From: Clostridiaceae bacterium
Lineage (GTDB): Bacteria; Bacillota; Clostridia; Acetivibrionales; DTU013
DNA: 7,908 nt
Assembly: GCA_012799845.1 (NCBI GenBank)
Contig: JAAZKL010000418.1
Coordinates: 1 to 7,908, forward strand
Reading direction: 5' to 3'
Of the stretch, positions 1 through 6,700 are shown one piece after another. A program made the position numbers and the translations under genes. How positions within the stretch are numbered: position 1 is the first letter of the stretch; every line of letters starts with the position of its first letter. The notes below the pieces were generated by a model that saw nothing but the letters and a program-made list of their open reading frames with translations, ran no database searches and was not told where the DNA came from.

Positions 1-96
1 CTGGCGGAACTCGAAGACACTGAGTGGGTAAGCTGGCGGAACTCGAAGACACTGAGTGGGTAAGCTGGCGGAACTCGAAAGTGCTAAGTGAGCAAG
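1..96. repeat. 32-bp tandem repeat (minisatellite), about three units
   Basis: Two identical 32-bp units (1-32 and 33-64) begin CTGGCGGAACTCGAA and end TGGGTAAG. A third unit (65-96) keeps the first 15 bases exactly and then diverges at 7 of the remaining 17. The array runs off the left edge, so the true copy number is unknown. No plausible gene covers it. Because each unit ends in TAAG, the array grades into the tetranucleotide tract that follows. Confidence 0.9.
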
Positions 97-212
<116 letters not shown>

Positions 213-261
213 ATGTTATGTGTTTTTGCGCTTTTCACTGTTCCAGGGGTATGAACGACCG

Positions 262-1914
262 TTACTTATCCTTTTCGCGTATCTCGACTCTCCTGATCTT
301 TCCGCTGATGGTTTTAGGAAGTTCATTTACAAACTCGATGATCCTGGGGTATTTATACGGTGCGGTGACCTTTTTTACATGGTCCTGCAGCTCTTTGACA
401 AGCGCTTCGCCTGGCTCATAGTTTTTCGTCAATACGACTGTGGCTTTGACGACTTGGCCTCTTATCGGGTCAGGAACGGCTGTTATCGCGCATTCGAGTA
501 CAGCCGGATGCTCAAGCAGAGCGCTTTCCACCTCAAATGGACCAATGCGGTAGCCGGAGCTCTTTATCAGGTCGTCAGCCCTGCCTACGAACCAATAGTA
601 CCCGTCTTCGTCTTTCCAGGCCATGTCGCCTGTATAGTATATGTCATTGTTCCACACCTTTCCGGTCAATTCAGGATCACGGTAGTATCCTTTGAACATA
701 CCGACCGGTATGGATTTGTCAGTGTATATCACCACCTGGCCTTCTTCACCGATTTCACAGGGTTTGCCTTCATCATTCAGCAGAGCTACCGCATATCCGG
801 GAGACGGTTTGCCCATCGAACCTGGCTTCGGTTTCATCCAGGGGTATGTCGCTATTGTTACTGTGAGTTCTGTTTGACCGTATCCTTCACGCAGTTCAAG
901 TCCGGTTGCTTTCAGGAACTGGTAGTATACTTCGGGGTTAAGCGGTTCACCTGCTATTGAACAGTCTTTCAGGCTGCTGAGATCGTACTTTGTCAGATCT
1001 TCCTTGATGAAAAACCTGTAAATCGTCGGCGGCGCGCAGAATGAAGTTATTTTGTATTTGGAGATTATGTTAAGCAGCTCACATGGTACGAATTTATCAT
1101 AATCATAAACAAATACGGATGCGCCGCTGAGCCATTGCCCGTAAATCTTGCCCCACATTGCCTTAGCCCAGCCCGTATCGGCAACGGTGAGATGCAAACC
1201 GCCGTTTGATACATTTTGCCAGTACTTGGCGGTAAGTATATGACCGAGAGGATATGTGAAATCATGCTGTACCATCTTGGGCATGCCGGTCGTTCCGGAT
1301 GTGAAATACAGCAGCATAATGTCGTTGTTGCATGCGGCTTCACTGCCGGAAGGTCTGTCGAATTTGCCGGATGTGTTGTTCAACTCGGAGTTGAAATCGA
1401 TCCATCCTTCTTTTGAATCGCCTACCAGAGCCCTTTTCACAAGAGTCGGGGATTCAGGGGCTGCATCTTCGACATGCCTGATGACTTCGTCTTCGGCCAC
1501 ACACACGATCATCTTTATGTCAGCAGCGTTACACCTGTAGACGATATCCTTTTTTGTAAGGAGGTGCGTGGCTGGAATGCAGATGGCTCCCAGCTTGTGA
1601 AGGCCCAGCAGGCAGAACCAGAATTCGTACCTTCTCTTGAGGATCAGCATGACTGGGTCGCCTTTTCCGATCCCGTGCGATTTGAAGAAATTAGCTGCCT
1701 TATCGCTGTAATAGCGCATCTCGGCGAAACTGAACCTTGCTTCATCGCCCCTGTCGTTGCACCATACCATTGCGTTCCTTTCAGGATCTTCAGCAGCTAT
1801 GGCATCAACGACGTCATATGCGAAGTTGAAGTTCTCAGGAACGATGATTTTGAAATTCTCGTAAAAATCTTCATAAGAAGAGAAGTCTTGTCTTGGTAAA
1901 AATTTGTCTAACAT
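262..1914 (-). CDS. AMP-forming acyl-CoA synthetase (medium-chain / ACSM-like)
   Basis: This 550-residue cytoplasmic enzyme belongs to the ANL (AMP-binding) superfamily. It would activate a carboxylic acid with ATP to an acyl-adenylate and then form the CoA thioester. Visible motifs, in order: the P-loop YFTSGTTGMPK (203-213), the YGQTE motif (345-349), YYTGD (426-430), the hinge and A8 region GRADDLIKSSGYRIG (444-458), and the C-terminal PKTISGKIRR (533-542) with catalytic Lys539. Length and the EGYGQTE variant fit the medium-chain acyl-CoA synthetase branch better than housekeeping acetyl-CoA synthetase, but the substrate cannot be read from sequence. The ATG at 1914 has AAGAGG six bases upstream. 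The gene follows the XRE-cupin regulator by 48 bp with no terminator between, so the two are probably cotranscribed. It is intact, with all core motifs present. Confidence 0.93.
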   Translation of the reverse strand: MLDKFLPRQDFSSYEDFYENFKIIVPENFNFAYDVVDAIAAEDPERNAMVWCNDRGDEARFSFAEMRYYSDKAANFFKSHGIGKGDPVMLILKRRYEFWFCLLGLHKLGAICIPATHLLTKKDIVYRCNAADIKMIVCVAEDEVIRHVEDAAPESPTLVKRALVGDSKEGWIDFNSELNNTSGKFDRPSGSEAACNNDIMLLYFTSGTTGMPKMVQHDFTYPLGHILTAKYWQNVSNGGLHLTVADTGWAKAMWGKIYGQWLSGASVFVYDYDKFVPCELLNIISKYKITSFCAPPTIYRFFIKEDLTKYDLSSLKDCSIAGEPLNPEVYYQFLKATGLELREGYGQTELTVTIATYPWMKPKPGSMGKPSPGYAVALLNDEGKPCEIGEEGQVVIYTDKSIPVGMFKGYYRDPELTGKVWNNDIYYTGDMAWKDEDGYYWFVGRADDLIKSSGYRIGPFEVESALLEHPAVLECAITAVPDPIRGQVVKATVVLTKNYEPGEALVKELQDHVKKVTAPYKYPRIIEFVNELPKTISGKIRRVEIREKDK

Positions 1915-1962
1915 AACGAACCTCTTTTACTAGAATTTTTGATATATGTCTACTGCTTATGT

Positions 1963-2529
1963 TTACTGCCCTTGCTGAATAATTATGGCAAGGAATTTGG
2001 CGGGTTTGTCACCTATTGCCTTCATACCGTGATTGCAACCGGAGTCAAAATAGATCGAGTCACCTTCATTAAGCACGATATGATGACCATCGATGTATAA
2101 AACCATGGACCCTTCTATCATATAGTTGAACTCCTGGCCCGGATGTGAGCTGAGATGTATCGGCGTGTCCTCTGAAGATGGCTCAACGCAGACTTCAAAC
2201 GGCTCAGCCTTTTTATTGATGAAATTATAAGCCAGGCTGTGGTACTTATAAGGAGTTCTTCGGTCAACGCTTACTCCCTTGCCTTTCCGGACGAGACAAT
2301 ATGTGCGGAGTTTCGGCTCTTCTCCGGTCAGAATGGCAGTCAGCTCGACATTATACTTGTTTGCCAGTTTATAAAGAAAGCCAATGGGTATATCTACCTC
2401 TCCGCTCTCGTAACGCCTGTATTCCTCGACAGAAATACCGAGCTCCTGTGCCAGTTCCTCTACAGAGAAACCTGCGATATCACGAAGACCCGCGATACGC
2501 TCCGCGATTTGCTGTATCTGATCCGACAT
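1963..2529 (-). CDS. XRE-family regulator with C-terminal cupin sensor domain
   Basis: This 188-residue protein has an N-terminal lambda-repressor-type helix-turn-helix (about 5-68, including FSVEELAQELGISVEEYRRYE) and a C-terminal cupin_2 beta-barrel (about 105-185). The cupin motif SHPGQEFNYMIEG gives His129, Glu133 and Gly140, and GDSIYFDSGCNHG gives His167. The first His of the usual H-x-H pair is Ser127, with His125 two residues earlier, so metal binding is not assured. Such proteins sense a small molecule through the cupin and control the adjacent operon; here the likely target is the acyl-CoA synthetase 48 bp downstream, and an acid or thioester effector is inference. The ATG at 2529 was chosen because AGGAAGGG lies 9 bases upstream. 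The longer GTG reading (2577, 204 residues) has no ribosome site, and the ATG at 2538 is too close to it. Confidence 0.9.
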   Translation of the reverse strand: MSDQIQQIAERIAGLRDIAGFSVEELAQELGISVEEYRRYESGEVDIPIGFLYKLANKYNVELTAILTGEEPKLRTYCLVRKGKGVSVDRRTPYKYHSLAYNFINKKAEPFEVCVEPSSEDTPIHLSSHPGQEFNYMIEGSMVLYIDGHHIVLNEGDSIYFDSGCNHGMKAIGDKPAKFLAIIIQQGQ

Positions 2530-2538
2530 CTTCCTCAT

Positions 2539-2546
2539 CCCTTCCT
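2539..2546 (-). promoter_or_regulatory. Ribosome binding site fixing the XRE-cupin start
   Basis: Minus-strand AGGAAGGG ends nine bases before the ATG at 2529. It lies only one base before the ATG at 2538, which rules that start out. It falls inside the coding extension that the GTG at 2577 would require. Confidence 0.6.
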
Positions 2547-2581
2547 CGCAACTTTTGGAATGTTTAAATATTAGCACAAAA

Positions 2582-2610
2582 CAACATAAGAATAAAGAAA
2601 TGATATGTTG
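2582..2610. promoter_or_regulatory. Possible operator: spaced inverted repeat upstream of the XRE-cupin gene
   Basis: CAACATA (2582-2588) and TATGTTG (2604-2610) are perfect 7-bp inverted arms whose centres are 22 bp apart, about two helical turns. They lie 53-81 bases upstream of the chosen XRE-cupin start, where an autoregulatory dimer site would be expected. No convincing -35/-10 pair was found beside it, although TAATAT occurs on the minus strand near 2570. The site is short and AT-rich and could be chance. Confidence 0.25.
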
Positions 2611-2655
2611 CTGATCAGTTTGAGTTGAAAAGCGTAAAAAAAATGAATGAATTTG

Positions 2656-2710
2656 AGTGGGGGACGAGTGGGGGACGGTTCTTCACCAAGTGGGGGACAG
2701 TTCTTCACCA
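2656..2710. repeat. Tandem 22-bp GGGGAC repeats (REP-like)
   Basis: Two adjacent 22-bp units (2667-2688 and 2689-2710) share the core GTGGGGGACRGTTCTTCACC and differ at a single base (G or A at R). A truncated unit, AGTGGGGGAC, precedes them at 2656-2665. A decayed relative, AGTGGACCAGTTCA, may follow at 2717-2730. The second unit is complementary to the inverted copy at 2756-2768 (12 of 13 bases), so the region can fold into a long hairpin. This matches the general form of REP-type palindromic elements mobilised by Y1 (RAYT) transposases. Family membership is inferred. Confidence 0.8.
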
Positions 2711-2747
2711 GGATTAAGTGGACCAGTTCAACACTATGTTTCATTAA

Positions 2748-3665
2748 TCAAACTTGAGAACTGTCCCCTGCAAGACCCTGGCCATATTCGCGGAGCTTTT
2801 CCCTAAACGCCTGGGCAGCGGGCGACAACGGGACGTTTTTCAGGGATGCTATAGCTAATTGTCTTTTGGGGGACGGTTCTTTAAGTTGAAGCATGAATAA
2901 TTCTTTTTTCTCGACGAACTGTATGGCACATTCCTTCAAAACATATGCTATCCCTAATCCGATCCTTGCCAGTTCGACTAAAAGATCCATGCTTTCTAGT
3001 TCGATTTCGGGCGTTATTTCAATGCCTTTTGAGATGAAGAATGAGTCGAGGTTTTTGCGGGTTGAGCTTTCCTTCTGAAGGAGCATCAAGGGATAAGCAG
3101 CCAGTTCCTCCAGAGAGACCGGTCTGTTCTCCAGGCTGCTGAAGCGTGAAGAAGCAATAAATACATCTTCGACTTCGCAGAGTACGGCAGCATCGATGTC
3201 GCTGTCAGAAATCGGCATTGTTACAATCCCAAGATCCACAGCACCCGTCCTGATCGAGTTTATTATGCCCAGTGATGTGCGGTTGATAATTTTTAGCTTG
3301 ATATTTGGGTAATCCCGAATGAACTTCTGCAGGAAAGGTATCAGCAAATAACGCAGTATGGTATCGCCGACACCGATTTTCACTTCTCCGAGATCCAAAG
3401 ACTGCATCTCTCGTATTTTTGCTTCTGCTTTGTTCAGGAGATTACATGCCTGTTCGACATGACTGTACAGCATTTCGCCGACCGCCGTCAGTTTTACGCG
3501 CCTGGGGCCTCTTGCGAATAAAAGACTGCCTGTGCATTCCTCAAGGTTTTTGATGGACTGGCTGACTGCAGATTGTGAAATGAAAAGTTCTCGTGCCGCA
3601 GCAGAGAAGCTTCCGGTTTTGGCGACGGTGTGAAACACTTTGTAAAGTTCAAAATTGACATCCAT
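2748..3665 (-). CDS. LysR-family transcriptional regulator
   Basis: This 305-residue protein has an N-terminal winged helix-turn-helix (about 3-62), with the classic sequence GSFSAAARELFISQSAVSQS (18-37) and LEECTGSLLFAR. A two-lobed type-2 periplasmic-binding-like effector domain follows (about 92-297): GEVKIGVGDT, RTGAVDLGIV, and the late ELARIGLGIAYVL typical of the family. The length is normal. The start ATG at 3665 has AAGGTG five bases upstream. The gene is divergent from purL with 117 bp between them, so purL or the regulator itself is the expected target; the effector is unknown. Two oddities: the last residues (GDSSQV) and the internal QLKEPSP (260-266) are encoded by copies of the dispersed GGGGAC repeat, the latter without lengthening the domain. 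Confidence 0.93.
   Translation of the reverse strand: MDVNFELYKVFHTVAKTGSFSAAARELFISQSAVSQSIKNLEECTGSLLFARGPRRVKLTAVGEMLYSHVEQACNLLNKAEAKIREMQSLDLGEVKIGVGDTILRYLLIPFLQKFIRDYPNIKLKIINRTSLGIINSIRTGAVDLGIVTMPISDSDIDAAVLCEVEDVFIASSRFSSLENRPVSLEELAAYPLMLLQKESSTRKNLDSFFISKGIEITPEIELESMDLLVELARIGLGIAYVLKECAIQFVEKKELFMLQLKEPSPKRQLAIASLKNVPLSPAAQAFREKLREYGQGLAGDSSQV
2751..2768 (-). repeat. Inverted copy of the GGGGAC repeat at the lysR 3' end
   Basis: On the minus strand this reads GGGGACAGTTCTCAAGTT. It sits inside the last codons of the LysR gene, encoding Gly-Asp-Ser-Ser-Gln-Val just before the stop. It differs by one base each from the two purL copies at 4305-4322 and 6623-6640, and it pairs with the plus-oriented unit at 2693-2705. 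Confidence 0.75.
2869..2887 (+). repeat. GGGGAC repeat copy inside lysR
   Basis: The plus strand reads GGGGACGGTTCTTTAAGTT. This is the family word with G at the variable base and one extra T before AAGTT. It lies inside the LysR effector domain and is read antisense as Gln-Leu-Lys-Glu-Pro-Ser-Pro. The domain length around it looks normal, so it is not an added insertion. Confidence 0.6.
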
Positions 3666-3700
3666 AAGAACACCTTATTATAACTATTAAATATATTAAT

Positions 3701-3729
3701 TTTCATTATGAATTATAACATTATATAAT
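3701..3729 (+). promoter_or_regulatory. Predicted purL promoter with weak -35
   Basis: There is a perfect TATAAT at 3724-3729. Seventeen bases upstream is only TTTCAT (3701-3706), a poor -35, which is common for promoters needing a LysR-type activator. The -10 boxes of lysR (ATTATA, plus-strand view, 3712-3717) and purL (TATAAT, 3724-3729) form a 6-bp inverted repeat. No purine or other riboswitch fold was recognised in the short leader. Confidence 0.45.
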
Positions 3730-3740
3730 ATGGCTGTGAA
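3712..3740 (-). promoter_or_regulatory. Predicted sigma-A promoter of lysR
   Basis: On the minus strand TTCACA (3740-3735; five of six matches to TTGACA) and a perfect TATAAT (3717-3712) are separated by 17 bp. The -10 lies 47-52 bases upstream of the LysR start. It overlaps the predicted purL promoter, so the two genes would compete for polymerase. Confidence 0.6.
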
Positions 3741-3766
3741 GTTAAGAATTTATCAAATATTTGCAC

Positions 3767-3775
3767 AAAGGGGTG
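3767..3775 (+). promoter_or_regulatory. Ribosome binding site deciding the purL start
   Basis: AAAGGGGTG ends seven bases before the ATG at 3783 and four before the in-frame GTG at 3780. The spacing favours the ATG. A further ATG at 3810 has only a weak AGG nearby, though the protein from there (MQRKKVRRIF) would match the usual N-terminus of clostridial PurL. Confidence 0.6.
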
Positions 3776-3782
3776 CATTGTG

Positions 3783-6700
3783 ATGAACAGTTTTATACAG
3801 GATGAAAACATGCAGAGAAAAAAAGTAAGAAGGATTTTCATTGAAAAAAGGAAAGCATACGATGCAGAGGCGCATCGGATGTACCGAGATTTCAAGGGTT
3901 TTCTTGGTGTAAGAAACATGGAAGGGGTACGGGTGGCATACAGGTATGACATAACGGGTATAACTGACAAAGAGTATATAGACTCTAAAAGGATAATATT
4001 TTCAGAATCTTTGACAGATGTGGTATATGAGGAAACGCTGCCTGTAAGTGAAAATGAAAGAGCCTTTGCAGTGGAATATCTTCCGGGACAGTTCGATCAA
4101 AAAGCTGATTCAGCTTCGCAATGTTTGCAGTTACTAACCTTAGGTGAAAAACCACAGTGCAAAACAGCAAGAGTAATTGTGCTCAGGGTCGATATATCGG
4201 ACAGTGATTTTGAGAAAGTCAAGAACTACTGCATAAATCCAGTGGACTGCATGGAGTCAGGCATGGACAAGCCCAACAGCCTTGATGCCGAGGTTGTCAT
4301 TCCGGGGGACATTTCTCAAGTTAGTGGTTTTTGTTCAATGACTGCAGATGATCTTGCTTCGCTGAGAGATAAGCTTGGCCTTGCGATGACACTCGAAGAT
4401 CTTGAGTTCTGCAGGAAATATTTCTCCGAGACTGAACACCGCGATCCTACTATAACTGAAATAAGAGTTTTGGATACTTACTGGTCCGATCATTGCAGAC
4501 ATACAACATTCCTCACAAGAATCAACAACATTGAGTTTGACGACAGTCCGTTTGGAAATTTCATGAAAACAGTGTTTGAACAGTATAACTCTGCCAGGAA
4601 GTTTGTGTATGGTGACCTGGAGAAGGACATCAGTCTGATGGATCTTGCTACGATAGCAATGAAGGTGATGAGAAAAGACGGCAGGCTGGATGATATGGAG
4701 GTATCTGACGAGGTCAACGCCTGCAGTATAGTTATAAATGCCAGGGTCAACGGCAAGGATGAAGAATGGCTTGTGATGTTTAAAAATGAAACGCATAATC
4801 ATCCCACTGAAATCGAACCCTTTGGTGGCGCCTCCACCTGCCTGGGTGGCGGTATCAGGGATCCCCTGTCGGGCAGGGCATATGTGTACCAGGCAATGAG
4901 GATAACGGGAAGCGGCGATCCCAGAACACCATTTGAAAAGACACTGCCGGGGAAACTGCCTCAGAGAAAGATAACAACGGAAGCCGCAGCCGGTTACAGT
5001 TCATATGGCAACCAAATCGGCCTTGCCGGCGGACAGGTCGCTGAAATATATGACGAAGGGTATGTGGCAAAAAGAATGGAGCTCGGAGCGATGGTGGGCG
5101 CAACACCGAGAAGAAATGTCGTGAGGATGAGGCCGGAACCCGGTGATGTGGTGATCCTGGTCGGCGGCAGGACGGGACGTGACGGATGCGGCGGCGCTAC
5201 CGGTTCTTCAAAAGAACAGGATGAAAAGGCGCTTCTGACCTGCGGTGCAGAAGTGCAGAAGGGGAATCCTTCGCTGGAAAGGAACATAGTAAGGTTATTC
5301 CGTGATGCCAGGGTCAGCAGGATGATCAAGAAATGCAACGATTTTGGAGCCGGAGGAGTTTCCGTCGCTATCGGCGAACTCGCAGACGGACTGGATATTG
5401 ACCTGGACAGCGTGCCGACAAAATATGAAAGCCTTGACGGAACTGAACTTGCTATTTCAGAATCACAGGAAAGAATGGCTGTCGTTATTTCTAACAAAGA
5501 CAAGGACGAGTTTATCAGTGCTGCAATGGAAGAGAACCTGGAGGCCACGCAGGTCGCTGTTGTAACCGACACGGGAAGAATGAGGATGAAATGGCGCGGT
5601 AAAACGATCGTTGATATAAGCAGGGACTTTCTGAATACAAGCGGGGTAAAGCAGAATACCGATGTCAAAGTTGTGTCACCTGAGATGACGGTTTCTGAAG
5701 AAAGTGAAGAACTGTCCCTCAGCCTGGAAGAAGCTTGGACAAGCAATCTGCAGAAGCTTGAAAATTGCTGTCAGAAGGGGCTTGCTGAACGCTTTGACAG
5801 CACTAACGGAGCAGCTACCGTGCTGATGCCGTTTGGTGGGAAATACCAGTTATCACCAGCAGAGGGTATGGCAGCAAAGCTGCCGGTATTGGAAGGTGAT
5901 ACGACAACCTGTACCTTGATGACATATGGTTATAATCCGACAATATCCAGGTGGAGCCCGTTCCATGGAGCAGTATATGCTGTTGTGGAGGCAATTGCAA
6001 AGGTTGTTGCTATGGGCGGAGATTACAGGAACGTCAGGATGTCCATGCAGGAGTTCTTTGAGAAGCTGGGGAAAGACCCTGTGAGGTGGGGGAAACCGTT
6101 CAGTGCCTTGCTTGGCGCATACTATGCCGAGATGAAGCTGGGGATCCCGTCAATCGGCGGTAAAGACAGCATGTCAGGCACATTTAAAGATCTTGATGTA
6201 CCGCCGACACTAGTTGCGTTTGCAGTCAGCGTCGGTGATGTTGAGAACGTCATATCGACAGAGTTCAAGAAAGCAGGTAGCCAGGTCGTGCTTGTCAAAC
6301 TCAGGAAAGATCAATACAAACTGCCTGATTTCGATCAACTTCATGCATCTTATACGAGGATTCACGAATTGATAAAGGAAAAGGTCGTGCTTGCAGCACA
6401 TTCAGTCCGCCAGGGCGGTGTTGCAGAGGCTGTGAGCAGGATGTGCTTCGGAAACATGATAGGAGTTGATGTGAATATCGAAAATACAGCGGAACTGTTC
6501 ACTCCTGATTATGGCTCAATAATACTCGAAGTAAAAGCTGATGCCGATGTGCATCAACTGTTGCATGGGCTCGGCTACAAGATCATCGGCACCACGCTGG
6601 AAGACCCTGTTATCAAGTGCAGGGGGACAGTTCTCAACTTGTCTGACTTGGTTGAAAAATGGATGCAGCCGCTGGAGAATGTTTTCCCCACAAAAGTGGA

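Noticed and set aside
220..960. Plus-strand open frame of 246 codons
   Set aside because: It is antisense to the acyl-CoA synthetase C-terminal half, whose motifs are unmistakable. The translation shows no domain and no good ribosome site.
2239..2574. Plus-strand open frame of 111 codons opposite the XRE-cupin gene
   Set aside because: The minus-strand reading has clear HTH and cupin motifs. This frame has none.
2656..2770. Possible CRISPR-like array
   Set aside because: The units are 22 bp and directly abutting with no unique spacers, and copies also occur inside genes. This fits a dispersed repeat, not CRISPR.
3741..3782. Purine riboswitch ahead of purL
   Set aside because: The leader after the predicted promoter is only about 45 bases, too short for an aptamer plus expression platform, and no conserved purine-aptamer loops are present.
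4085..4094. Another repeat copy in purL (GGGACAGTTC)
   Set aside because: It encodes the PGQFDQ motif conserved in PurL proteins generally and matches only ten bases, so it is better explained by protein constraint.
4335..4802. Minus-strand open frame of 155 codons
   Set aside because: It is the reverse shadow of conserved purL motifs such as DTYWSDHCRH and ETHNHP.
4994..5746. Minus-strand open frame of 250 codons
   Set aside because: It lies entirely inside purL. The Ser/Pro/Leu-rich translation is what a reversed conserved gene gives, and no start signal was found.
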